A stretch of DNA of 12,852 bases from Oscillospiraceae bacterium (GTDB lineage: Bacteria; Bacillota_A; Clostridia; Oscillospirales; Ruminococcaceae). The stretch covers positions 1-12,852 of the forward strand of contig JAFSHE010000070.1 of NCBI GenBank assembly GCA_017440445.1, in the 5' to 3' direction. The translations under genes were made by a program, and so were the position numbers. Below the pieces are notes generated by a model. That model was not told the origin of the DNA. It did not search any database and saw only the letters and a list, made by a program, of their open reading frames with translations. Numbering within the stretch: the first letter of the stretch is position 1; each line of letters opens with the position of its first letter. Positions 1 to 6,589 of this stretch are shown here, one piece after another.

Positions 1-195
1 CACCAGACGATTTGCCCATATAGCCGTATCGAGCGTCTGCGATACTGCCAGCATGAAACGACCGAAGCATCCTATTACTACGGATAGCTCCAGCAGCATT
101 ATCAGCGTATCAACTTTTTTATATCTTGCAAATGCGCTGCCTATCATAATAAGCGAGACTGCGAACGCACAGAAATCAAACAAAGTAACAAGCAT
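1..195 (-). CDS. N-terminal fragment of a multi-helix membrane sensor-type protein (truncated by window edge)
   Basis: An open frame of 65 codons starts at 195 and runs off the left edge of the window. It is preceded by a GAGGAG ribosome site 7-8 nt upstream and by a good promoter. The residues form two hydrophobic segments (about 3-22 and 30-51) joined by a short basic loop (RYKK), then a conserved-looking stretch ending in WANRLV at residues 60-65. This layout resembles the N-terminal seven-helix region found in front of histidine-kinase, GGDEF or EAL domains in clostridia. That assignment rests on pattern memory from only 65 residues. The output domain is outside the window, so enzyme type cannot be decided. 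It is transcribed in the same direction as rpsI but is a separate unit, since a hairpin and its own promoter lie between them. Confidence 0.55.
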   Translation of the reverse strand, partial: MLVTLFDFCAFAVSLIMIGSAFARYKKVDTLIMLLELSVVIGCFGRFMLAVSQTLDTAIWANRLV

Positions 196-235
196 TTTAT
201 ACTCCTCGACCAAACATTTCCATTATATCATTTTA

Positions 236-264
236 ATTATATATGATATCGCAAAAAAATGCAA
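236..264 (-). promoter_or_regulatory. Sigma-A-type promoter for the membrane sensor fragment
   Basis: Reading the minus strand, TTGCAT (264-259) and TATAAT (241-236) are separated by exactly 17 nt. A second TATAAT lies at 227-222 but has no matching -35 element. The start codon is about 40 nt downstream. Confidence 0.5.
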
Positions 265-351
265 GACGTTACCGCTAATATCTGCACTGATATACTGCAA
301 AGCACCAAAGCAAGAACAGCGCTTATCACATTAAAGACCGCATAAGAATTA

Positions 352-385
352 CAAATAGCAAAACCTCCCTGCAAAACAGGGAGGT
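352..385 (-). terminator. Likely intrinsic terminator of the rplM-rpsI operon
   Basis: A perfect 9-bp stem (363-371 with 377-385, core CCTCCCTG) closes a 5-nt loop. On the minus strand it is followed by TTTGCTATTTG, a rather weak U-tract. It lies about 90 nt past the rpsI stop, and no gene intervenes. The opposite strand also has a T-run (397-401) somewhat further out, so some two-way activity is possible. Confidence 0.55.
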
Positions 386-474
386 CGATATTGCTCTTTT
401 TGTTGACCAAAATTGCCCAAAGAGGATTTCGTTTGCCCCAAACCGCATTGCACCGCCGTTTGCAAGGGCTGAAA

Positions 475-873
475 TTATCTCTTGGAGAACTGGGGAGCGC
501 GACGTGCAGCCTTGAGACCGTACTTCTTTCTCTCCTTCATTCTGGGGTCACGTGTCAGGAAGCCAGCCTTCTTGAGAACGGGACGCAGCTCGTCAGAGTA
601 CTGGAGCAGAGCTCTGGAAATACCGTGACGGATTGCACCTGCCTGACCAGTAACGCCGCCGCCTGCAACTGTGCAAACGATGTCGAACTTCTCAACAGTA
701 TCAGTAAGAGCGAGGGGCTGACGAACGATGAGCTTCAGAGTGTCAAGACCGAAGTAGTCATCAATGCCTCTGCCGTTGATTGTGATAGTACCGCTACCGG
801 GGTAAACTCTAACTCTGGCAACAGAGTGCTTTCTTCTGCCTGTGCCATAGTAGTAAGGTTTAGAATCGTACAT
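475..873 (-). CDS. rpsI: 30S ribosomal protein S9
   Basis: The product is 132 aa, the normal size for bacterial S9, which sits in the head of the small ribosomal subunit with its C-terminal tail reaching the P-site tRNA. Diagnostic stretches are [15 protein letters not shown] near residues 8-22, the glycine-rich [21 protein letters not shown] around 69-89, and the basic C-terminal tail ending RAPQFSKR, whose terminal arginine contacts tRNA in known ribosomes. The ribosome site AGGAGG (886-881) lies 7 nt before the ATG and overlaps the rplM stop codon. The 12-nt gap and this overlap indicate co-transcription and probable translational coupling with rplM, the usual bacterial pair. Nothing is unusual. 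Confidence 0.98.
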   Translation of the reverse strand: MYDSKPYYYGTGRRKHSVARVRVYPGSGTITINGRGIDDYFGLDTLKLIVRQPLALTDTVEKFDIVCTVAGGGVTGQAGAIRHGISRALLQYSDELRPVLKKAGFLTRDPRMKERKKYGLKAARRAPQFSKR

Positions 874-885
874 TTTCAGCCCTCC

Positions 886-1314
886 TTAAAACTTGTACTC
901 AACGGGCTTCTGAGCCGCGTTCTTGTGCTCTGCACCAGCGTAGCAGCGAAGTCTTGTCATAGCCTTTCTGCCGATCGTGGTGTCAGGGATCATGCCGTTT
1001 ACAGCAAGTGTCATAGCCTTCTCGGGGTTCTTTTCCATCAGGGTGTCGTAACGGATCTCCTTCAGGTGGCCGATCCAGCCTGTGTGCCATCTGTAATACT
1101 TCTTCTCCAGCTTCTTACCTGTGAGAACTGCCTTTGCGCAGTTGATGATGATTACGTGATCACCACAGTCACAGTGGGGAGCGAATGTTACCTTGTGCTT
1201 GCCTCTGAGCAGGTGAGCAGCCATAGCAGCTACACGACCGAGGGGACGGCCTGCAGCATCGAGTACATACCAGCTGCGCTCTACTGTTTCAGCCTTGGGC
1301 ATATATGTTGCCAT
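886..1314 (-). CDS. rplM: 50S ribosomal protein L13
   Basis: The product is 142 aa, the typical length of L13, an early-assembling large-subunit protein. Recognisable family stretches are RSWYVLDAAGRPLGRVAAMAAHLLRGKHK (residues about 13-41), GDHVIIINCAKAVLTGKKLEKKYYRWHTGW (51-80) and the NPEKAMTLAVNGMIPDTTIGRKAMTRLRCYAG block near the C-terminus. An AGGAGG ribosome site (1328-1323) lies 8 nt before the start codon. It is the first gene of the rplM-rpsI operon, driven by the promoter at 1408-1436 through a leader of about 85 nt with hairpins. In Firmicutes this position often carries an L13-responsive leader. Confidence 0.98.
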   Translation of the reverse strand: MATYMPKAETVERSWYVLDAAGRPLGRVAAMAAHLLRGKHKVTFAPHCDCGDHVIIINCAKAVLTGKKLEKKYYRWHTGWIGHLKEIRYDTLMEKNPEKAMTLAVNGMIPDTTIGRKAMTRLRCYAGAEHKNAAQKPVEYKF

Positions 1315-1335
1315 ACTTTTTTCCTCCTTGTATTT

Positions 1336-1391
1336 CGGAACGTCTGTCCGATGAATTTCTCGGTAATATGCGCTTTCTGCACACTATTACC
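1336..1391 (-). promoter_or_regulatory. Structured rplM 5' leader, candidate L13 autoregulatory leader
   Basis: On the transcribed (minus) strand the leader holds a strong hairpin at 1391-1362. GGTAATA pairs with TATTACC, then after a bulged G, TGTGC pairs with GCGCA around an AGAAA loop. A second small hairpin follows at 1350-1336 (CGGA/TCCG, 7-nt loop), just before the ribosome site. Firmicute rplM genes are known to carry an L13-binding leader (Rfam L13 leader). Position and size fit, but I have not matched the covariance model. Confidence 0.5.
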
Positions 1392-1407
1392 TTACACAAC
1401 ATTGATT

Positions 1408-1436
1408 ATTATACACGTTTCAGAATGATTTGTCAA
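1408..1436 (-). promoter_or_regulatory. Consensus sigma-A promoter of rplM-rpsI
   Basis: On the minus strand TTGACA (1436-1431) and TATAAT (1413-1408) are both perfect, with a 17-nt spacer. The predicted transcription start is near 1401, giving a leader of about 85 nt before rplM. Confidence 0.88.
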
Positions 1437-1706
1437 GGGTTTTTGCATCCAAATTTGAAATATATCCCGTTTTCTATGGTTTTCTCTCGCTTTCTCTCTG
1501 TTTTTCTCCGTTTCTTGAAGTTCATTTCATTTTTTGAGCGGATTTTTTGCAAGCGAGAAAATCAGAGGAATCACGAGAAAACAAGAGCTTTCACGGAATT
1601 TGTTTTTTTGACCGTTTTCGTGGTATTTGCGTGTAAACGACTAACAAAACGCAGATGCGACCTGCGGTCTGTCGTCACCGAGGAGTATCGCAGATAGTCC
1701 TGACAG
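1437..1706. other. Noncoding spacer with pyrimidine-rich then purine-rich tracts
   Basis: I see no gene here. An open plus-strand frame crosses it but has no ribosome site and runs through the rplM promoter. The plus strand is pyrimidine-rich at about 1467-1515 (repeated TTTCTC and TTTTCTC) and purine-rich at about 1551-1597 (repeated GAGAAAA). Parts are complementary: TCTCGCTT at 1485-1492 pairs with AAGCGAGA at 1551-1558, enclosing about 58 nt. CACGAGAAAAC and GTTTTCGTG form a second imperfect pair further right. GCAGATGCG (1651-1659) is complementary to CGCATCTGC (1717-1725) inside the terminator at the GH13 end. Confidence 0.5.
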
Positions 1707-1731
1707 CAAAAGCGGGCGCATCTGCGCCCGC
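1702..1731 (-). terminator. Intrinsic terminator after the GH13 gene
   Basis: A GC-rich stem GCGGGCGC (1712-1719) pairs with GCGCCCGC (1724-1731) around a 4-nt loop. On the minus strand it is followed by TTTTGCTGTC. It starts 13 nt after the GH13 stop codon, so it ends the glgP-GH13 unit. Confidence 0.75.
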
Positions 1732-1744
1732 CGTGAAATATTCA

Positions 1745-3631
1745 TCATACCTTGCAGTAGACCACTGCATAGTCAAAGGGAGAAACGGTTATCTTACCAT
1801 CCTCAATACCTCTGCCGAAGCGGTCGAATGCGGGAACGAAATCAAAGAACATCTCTGTATGCTCGTTCTTTATCTCAAAGGTGTGTCCCTGAGTGGACTT
1901 GTTGAGATAAACTATCGCCGCCTCACGGGTTATCTTGTCGTAGCGTGCGAATACCACTACCTTGTCCGTCACCTCGATAAACTGGAAGTGTCCCTGCTCA
2001 AAGGCACGGCTGCCCTTTCTCACCACGGAAAGCTGACGTGTGAACTCCACAAGGTCGAGGTTTTCCCTGCCCCATGGATAGCAGCGGCGGTTGAACGGGT
2101 CACGGTAGCCCTCCATTCCTGCCTCGTCGCCGTAGTATACGGAGGGAATTCCCGGCAGGAAGAACTGAAGCACCATTGCGCACTTCATCAGCGAGATACC
2201 GTACATATACTGCTGACCATCGAGGTAACGCTCGCACTGCCAGTCCTTGTCGTGCCAGCCTATCTCCTCGCCGCCGAGGCGGGTGAGCGCACGCTCCGTG
2301 TCGTGGGTGGACAGGAAGTTCATCAGCATATCGATGGCGGGCTTGGGATAGTGGTCAAGTATCGTCAGTATGCTGTCACGGAATACCTTGGGGTCGGCGT
2401 ACTTGCAGTAGTTGAGTATCGCCTCCTTGAAGGGATAGTTCATAACGCTGTCAAGCTGACCGCCGTTGAGGTATCGTCTGCGGACGCCGTAGCTCTCCTT
2501 GTTGGAGGCGTCCTCCCATACCTCGCCGTAGATTATCTTGTCGTTTCCGAGTGCCTTTACCGCCTTGTTGAGGTTGTCGAGGAACTCATCGGGAAGCTCA
2601 TCCGCAACGTCCAGTCGCCAGCCGCGAGCGCCGAGCTTTATCCACTTCTGGAGGATGCCGTCCTCGCCGCAGATATAGTTCGTATACTGCTCGTTGTTCT
2701 CGTTTACGTTGGGGAGAGTGGTTATGCCCCACCAGCTCTCGTACTTGTCGGGATATCCCGTGAAGCTGTACCAGGGGAAGTAGGGGGAATTTCTGTCACG
2801 GTATGCGCCTGTGTTTACACCGTAGCGTCCGAACTTGTTGAAGTACACGGAGTCAGCGCCTGTGTGGGAGAATACGCCGTCAAGGATGATGTCTATACCC
2901 ATCTTCTTTGCCTTCTGGCAAAGCTCCACGAAATCCTCCTCAGTACCGAGGAGAGGGTCTATCTTTTCGTAGCTTGCGGTGTTGTAGCGGTGGTTCTCGT
3001 GAGCCTCGAAGATGGGGTTCAGATATATCACCGTAACGCCCAGCGACTTGATGTAGGGCAGCTTTTCGATGATGCCCTGAAGGTCGCCGCCGAAGTAGTC
3101 GTTGTTGCGTACTATTCCCTTGCTGTCGGGCTTGTAGAGGGGAGTACCGTACCAGTCGTCACGAATGATACGGTCTGCGGGAACGTTCTCGTGCGCCTTT
3201 CCGCTCTTTGCGAAGCGGTCGGGGAATATCTGGTACATGATACCGCCACGGATGAATGCGGGAGTATACAGGTCCTCATCAAAAACGGTGAGCTGGAACA
3301 GCTCCTCGCCCTCGAAAACGCCCTCGGATGCGCCGCGGCGTTTGATGTAACGGCGGTGTCCGTCGATGATGCAGGTGAAGTAGTAGTGATGAAGTCCAGT
3401 GTTATTGGGAGTAAACACGCAGGAATAGATGTTGTCATCGCCGCTCTCGTCCTGAAGGATAAGCTCGATGAAGCGCTCCTTGTAGCCCGGGCGGAACATA
3501 ACGAGCGTCAGGTCCGACACCTGCATGTACTTGGGGAGGCGGATGTTATATATTCCCGGCTGACCCCGTCTTGCGGCACCGAAAGGGTGCTTGTAGCTTG
3601 AGTCAAAGCAATCGAAGATAGGAAGGCTCAT
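1745..3631 (-). CDS. Cytoplasmic GH13 alpha-glucanase (neopullulanase / cyclomaltodextrinase / amylopullulanase-like)
   Basis: The product is 628 aa with no signal peptide, so it probably acts in the cytoplasm on alpha-1,4 and perhaps alpha-1,6 linked glucans or imported dextrins. Residues about 15-120 look like the N-terminal beta-sandwich (CBM34-like) of neopullulanase-type enzymes. The (beta/alpha)8 barrel begins near IMYQIFPDRF (131-140). GH13 signature regions are DGVFSH (251-256), GWRLDVADE with nucleophile D341, YGEVWED with acid/base E370, and LSTHD with transition-state stabiliser D444. A C-terminal beta domain follows from about 545. Region I has Ser255 where many family members have Asn; I believe this variant also occurs in clostridial relatives. 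The ribosome site AAAGGA lies 9-10 nt before the ATG. It follows glgP by 119 nt on the same strand, which fits shared glycogen or maltodextrin turnover. Exact specificity cannot be read from sequence. Confidence 0.9.
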   Translation of the reverse strand: MSLPIFDCFDSSYKHPFGAARRGQPGIYNIRLPKYMQVSDLTLVMFRPGYKERFIELILQDESGDDNIYSCVFTPNNTGLHHYYFTCIIDGHRRYIKRRGASEGVFEGEELFQLTVFDEDLYTPAFIRGGIMYQIFPDRFAKSGKAHENVPADRIIRDDWYGTPLYKPDSKGIVRNNDYFGGDLQGIIEKLPYIKSLGVTVIYLNPIFEAHENHRYNTASYEKIDPLLGTEEDFVELCQKAKKMGIDIILDGVFSHTGADSVYFNKFGRYGVNTGAYRDRNSPYFPWYSFTGYPDKYESWWGITTLPNVNENNEQYTNYICGEDGILQKWIKLGARGWRLDVADELPDEFLDNLNKAVKALGNDKIIYGEVWEDASNKESYGVRRRYLNGGQLDSVMNYPFKEAILNYCKYADPKVFRDSILTILDHYPKPAIDMLMNFLSTHDTERALTRLGGEEIGWHDKDWQCERYLDGQQYMYGISLMKCAMVLQFFLPGIPSVYYGDEAGMEGYRDPFNRRCYPWGRENLDLVEFTRQLSVVRKGSRAFEQGHFQFIEVTDKVVVFARYDKITREAAIVYLNKSTQGHTFEIKNEHTEMFFDFVPAFDRFGRGIEDGKITVSPFDYAVVYCKV

Positions 3632-3662
3632 GTTGAAAGCTCCTTTAAAGTCTTTTTTTGGA

Positions 3663-3675
3663 CACGTTTAACGTG
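3663..3675. promoter_or_regulatory. Perfect palindrome upstream of the GH13 gene, possible operator
   Basis: CACGT-TTA-ACGTG is a 5-bp-arm palindrome lying 32 nt upstream of the GH13 start codon. It could be a repressor half-site pair or a small leader hairpin. No family consensus is matched with certainty. Confidence 0.25.
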
Positions 3676-3683
3676 ATATGAAG

Positions 3684-3708
3684 TATGGGCGGCAGCTTGC
3701 CGCCCATA
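3684..3708 (-). terminator. GC-rich hairpin between glgP and the GH13 gene (terminator or processing/attenuation hairpin)
   Basis: TATGGGCGGCA (3684-3694) pairs perfectly with TGCCGCCCATA (3698-3708), 11 bp with a 3-nt loop. Neither strand has a proper U-tract next to it: the minus strand continues CTTCATATCAC. It may therefore act as a partial terminator or as a 3'-end stabiliser that sets the glgP to GH13 expression ratio, rather than as a full stop. Confidence 0.4.
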
Positions 3709-3750
3709 CATTATGCTACACCCTGAACGGGCATAAAACGCTTTCTTGTT

Positions 3751-6147
3751 TTACTTGAGGTTCCAGATGTCACGAGCGTAGTCTGTAACAGCTCTGTCAG
3801 CGGAGAAGCGGCCTGCGCCTGCGATGTTGAACAGGGACTTCTTGTTCCACTCTGCCTGATCCTTGTAAACCTCGCTGAGGTACTTCTGTGTGCCACGGTA
3901 GCTGTCGAAGTCAGCAAGAGCCATGTAGAAGTCCTTCAGCTTGATGGAGTTTGCAACCTCCTCGAATGTAGCGCCGTTGATGCCGTTGTACATGCGCTGC
4001 ATTACATCCTTGATCACCTGGTTGTTGTTGATGTAATTTTCGGGGTGGTAGCCTCTCATGCGGAGGTCGTTTACCTCGGGTGTTCTCATACCGAATACGA
4101 AGATGTTGTCATCACCAACAGCCTCGTGGATCTCAACGTTTGCGCCGTCGTAGGTACCGATGGTCAGCGCACCGTTAAGCATGAACTTCATGTTACCTGT
4201 ACCGGAAGCCTCTGTACCTGCAAGGGAGATCTGCTCGGAGACCTCGGCTGCGGGCATCAGCATCTCGGACAGAGTTACACGGTAGTCCTCAAGGAAGATT
4301 ACCTGCAGCTTGTCACGCAGCTTGGGATCGTGCTTGATCTCCTCGCCGATGCACCAGATCATCTTGATGATCTGCTTAGCGATATAGTAGCCGGGAGCAG
4401 CCTTTGCTGCGAAGATGTATGTCTTGGGAACAAAGGGAGCGTCGGGGTTCTGCTTTAAGAAGTTGTAGTCAGCGATGATGTTCATAGCGTTCAGCTGCTG
4501 ACGCTTGTACTCGTGCAGACGCTTTACCTGTACGTCGAAGATGGAGTCAACATTCAGCTTTGTACCAGTTGTCTTTTCTACGTACTTAGCGAAGCGCTCC
4601 TTGTTGTTTCTCTTGATCTTGCCAAGCTTTTCGAGAACGGACTTGTCGTTTGCGAATACCTGGAACTTGATAAGCTCGCCTGCGTCCTTCTTGAAGCCCT
4701 CGCCGATGCACTCGGACAGAAGATCTGTAAGCTCCTGGTTGGACTGCAGCAGCCATCTTCTGTAAGCGATACCATTGGTAACGTTCTTGAACTGGCTGGG
4801 CTTGTCGGTAGCCTGGAGATTGAATACGTCGTCCTTGATGATCTGGCTGTGCAGCTTGGAAACGCCGTTTACGCTGTGGGATGCAGCAACGCAGAGGTTA
4901 GCCATGTGGATCTGGTTACCCTGGATGATGGACATCTTTGTAACCTTCTCGCTGTTCTGTGTTCTTGCGAACAGCTCCTCGCAGTAGCGGCGGTTGATCT
5001 CGCAGATAATGGAGAAGATTCTGGGCAGGATGCGCTCAAGCAGGGTCTTGTCCCACTTCTCGAGGGCCTCAGCCATAACGGTGTGGTTGGTGTATGCGAA
5101 TGCATTGGTAACGATGTGCCATGCCTGCTCCCAGCCGTAGCCGCAGTCATCCAGCAGTATTCTCATCATCTCGGGAACTGCCAGTGTGGGGTGTGTATCG
5201 TTGATGTGGATAGCAACCTTCTCGTGGAAGTTGTCCAGTGTGCCGTAAACCTTCATGTGGCGCATTACGATATCGCCGATGGAGGCAGCGCACATGAAGT
5301 ACTGCTGTCTTAAACGGAGAGCCTTACCCTCCATGTGGTTGTCGTTGGGGTAGAGTACCTTGGAGATGGAGTGTGCGATGTTGGATGCACCCAGAGCCTT
5401 TGCGTAGTCGCCGCTGTTGAAGCTGCCCATATCGAAGGACATGCTCTCGGCAGACCACAGACGCAGCTTGGAAACAGCCTTGCTGTCGTAACCGGAAACG
5501 TACATGTCATAAGGAACAGCGTTTACGGAGGAGTAGTTTACATGCTCAAGGTGGTGGTAGTTCTCATCCCAGTACTCGTTGATTTGGCCGTCGAAACGAA
5601 CCTCAATAGCCTGGTCGGGGGAGGGCACGAGCCATGCGCCGCCGCCGGGGAGCCAGTTGTCGGGAAGCTCTGTCTGCCAGCCGTCAACTATCTTCTGCTT
5701 GAAGATACCATACTCATAAAGGATGGAGTAGCCTGTTGCGGGATAGTCGCAGGTAGCAAGACCGTCGAGGTAGCATGCTGCCAGACGTCCCAGACCGCCG
5801 TTACCGAGACCTGCGTCAGGCTCCTGCTCGAAAATTCTGTCAAGCTTGATGCCCCAGTCGGAGAGAGCAGCCTCTGCTTCCTTCTCCATACCGATATTGT
5901 AAAGGCTTGTCTTGAGGGAGCGTCCCATAAGGAACTCCATGGACAGGTAGTACACCTGCTTCTTGACCTGGGAATTTACGCTGCGCATATAGTCGTGGCG
6001 CTTTTCCTTCAGGAAGTTTACAACGATTGAGGATAATGCACGGTAGAGCTGTGCATCTGTTGCATTCTTGGAATCTGTTCTGAAGTCGTACTCCAGAATT
6101 CCTGCGAGCTGCTTCTTCAGCTCTTCTTTAGTGAACGGAGATTTCAT
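3751..6147 (-). CDS. glgP: Glycogen/maltodextrin phosphorylase (GT35)
   Basis: The product is 798 aa, normal for bacterial glycogen phosphorylase, which uses phosphate to release glucose-1-phosphate from alpha-1,4-glucan ends in the cytoplasm. Family stretches are YYLSMEFLMGRSL (66-78), GNGGLGRLAACYLDGLAT (115-132), the VAIHINDTHPTLAVPEMMR block (311-329), VQVKRLHEYKRQ-type sequence (539-550) and EASGTGNMKFMLNGA (646-660). Lys654 is the expected pyridoxal-phosphate-binding residue. The N-terminus is short and lacks the serine phosphorylation site of the muscle enzyme, as usual in bacteria. The ribosome site AAAGGGG (6164-6158) lies 10 nt before the ATG. The gene has its own promoter at 6230-6258 and a leader of about 75 nt with two hairpins. 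The GH13 glucanase follows downstream, so the pair probably works together: phosphorylase on outer chains, glucanase on branched or limit dextrins. Confidence 0.97.
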   Translation of the reverse strand: MKSPFTKEELKKQLAGILEYDFRTDSKNATDAQLYRALSSIVVNFLKEKRHDYMRSVNSQVKKQVYYLSMEFLMGRSLKTSLYNIGMEKEAEAALSDWGIKLDRIFEQEPDAGLGNGGLGRLAACYLDGLATCDYPATGYSILYEYGIFKQKIVDGWQTELPDNWLPGGGAWLVPSPDQAIEVRFDGQINEYWDENYHHLEHVNYSSVNAVPYDMYVSGYDSKAVSKLRLWSAESMSFDMGSFNSGDYAKALGASNIAHSISKVLYPNDNHMEGKALRLRQQYFMCAASIGDIVMRHMKVYGTLDNFHEKVAIHINDTHPTLAVPEMMRILLDDCGYGWEQAWHIVTNAFAYTNHTVMAEALEKWDKTLLERILPRIFSIICEINRRYCEELFARTQNSEKVTKMSIIQGNQIHMANLCVAASHSVNGVSKLHSQIIKDDVFNLQATDKPSQFKNVTNGIAYRRWLLQSNQELTDLLSECIGEGFKKDAGELIKFQVFANDKSVLEKLGKIKRNNKERFAKYVEKTTGTKLNVDSIFDVQVKRLHEYKRQQLNAMNIIADYNFLKQNPDAPFVPKTYIFAAKAAPGYYIAKQIIKMIWCIGEEIKHDPKLRDKLQVIFLEDYRVTLSEMLMPAAEVSEQISLAGTEASGTGNMKFMLNGALTIGTYDGANVEIHEAVGDDNIFVFGMRTPEVNDLRMRGYHPENYINNNQVIKDVMQRMYNGINGATFEEVANSIKLKDFYMALADFDSYRGTQKYLSEVYKDQAEWNKKSLFNIAGAGRFSADRAVTDYARDIWNLK

Positions 6148-6173
6148 TTGCGGTTGACCCCTTTCATAGTTTA

Positions 6174-6225
6174 AGCCCGACGGGCTGATTATGGGTATAG
6201 ATATACCTTTTATCTAATCATACCC
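6174..6225 (-). promoter_or_regulatory. Two hairpins in the glgP 5' leader
   Basis: The leader between the glgP promoter and ribosome site can form two hairpins. In one, GGGTA-TAGATA (6193-6203) pairs with TATCTA (6211-6216) and TACCC (6221-6225) with a 4-nt bulge. In the other, AGCCC (6174-6178) pairs with GGGCT (6182-6186) around a 3-nt loop, 9 nt from the ribosome site. Neither is followed by a U-tract. No known riboswitch is recognised. Confidence 0.35.
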
Positions 6226-6229
6226 TACA

Positions 6230-6258
6230 ATTATACTATCATTTTCGGAAAAAAGCAA
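6230..6258 (-). promoter_or_regulatory. Sigma-A-type promoter of glgP
   Basis: On the minus strand TTGCTT (6258-6253) and a perfect TATAAT (6235-6230) are separated by 17 nt. The start point would be near 6223, about 75 nt ahead of glgP. Confidence 0.72.
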
Positions 6259-6354
6259 GATTTCAGACACATTACTGTTAATTAGCCCTAAAATCCTGTA
6301 ACTTTATTTGAGTAATTTAGACAAATTCAATACATAAATTTAAGCATATTCAAC

Positions 6355-6390
6355 TATCTGTCATATTTCCCGGAAATATTATGGCAGATA
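6355..6390. repeat. Long imperfect inverted repeat between the radA operon and glgP
   Basis: TATCTGTC-ATATTTCC (6355-6370) is complementary to GGAAATAT (6372-6379) and GGCAGATA (6383-6390), giving about 16 pairs with one G-T pair and a 3-nt bulge. A 10-bp portion (ATCTGTCATA, 6356-6365) is also inversely repeated at 6429-6438, beyond the radA-operon terminator. The rest of 6259-6354 is AT-rich with no gene. Confidence 0.5.
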
Positions 6391-6395
6391 TTGTC

Positions 6396-6431
6396 ATATA
6401 AAAACAGCAATACCGCCTTAAACGGCGGTAT
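6396..6431 (-). terminator. Intrinsic terminator of the radA operon
   Basis: The stem ATACCGCC (6410-6417) pairs with GGCGGTAT (6424-6431) around a 6-nt loop. On the minus strand it is followed by TGCTGTTTTTATATG. It begins 11 nt after the stop codon of the 36-aa ORF, which supports that ORF as the last gene of the unit. Confidence 0.77.
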
Positions 6432-6442
6432 GACAGATATTT

Positions 6443-6553
6443 TTATATGTCAAGTCCTTCAAATATTGCCTCTGCAAGCTCCAGAATGAATTCTATAACG
6501 CCGCAGGCGATATCCGCCTTGCTTTTCTGCTTTTTCTTGCGCTTGAATAACAT
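6443..6553 (-). CDS. 36-aa small protein, basic N-terminus plus hydrophobic/amphipathic helix, unknown function
   Basis: The product begins MLFKRKKKQKSK, with seven basic residues in the first 12, then continues as a helix-prone segment rich in Ile, Leu, Ala and Glu (residues 13-36) ending FEGLDI. A GGAG ribosome site lies about 7 nt before the ATG. The ORF sits between the DUF6472 gene (36-nt gap holding a 5-bp hairpin at 6573-6587) and the operon terminator 11 nt after its stop. These signals together make it likely to be a real gene despite its size. I do not recognise the family. A positively charged start followed by an acidic amphipathic helix could bind membrane or nucleic acid, but the sequence gives no direct proof of function. 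Confidence 0.62.
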   Translation of the reverse strand: MLFKRKKKQKSKADIACGVIEFILELAEAIFEGLDI

Positions 6554-6589
6554 GTTTTTTCTCCTTTCGTCAGGGGAGATATTCCCCGC

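Noticed and set aside
391..1428. 345-codon plus-strand open frame over rpsI and rplM
   Set aside because: It is antisense to two essential, unmistakable ribosomal protein genes and crosses their promoter; it has no family resemblance.
1305..1697. 130-codon plus-strand frame, Phe-rich, over the rplM leader and spacer
   Set aside because: It overlaps the rplM promoter and leader. None of its ATG codons has a ribosome site, and its composition simply reflects the pyrimidine-rich tract.
1655..3601. 648-codon open frame on the plus strand across the GH13 gene
   Set aside because: It is the antisense of a clear GH13 enzyme with all catalytic motifs. The protein is a low-complexity Val/Leu/Ala/Glu mix typical of antisense frames, has no ribosome site, and runs through the GH13 terminator.
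4513..5313. 266-codon plus-strand frame inside glgP (and similar ones at 4045-4458 and 5335-6030)
   Set aside because: Antisense shadows of glgP created by its codon bias; no ribosome sites and no recognisable motifs.
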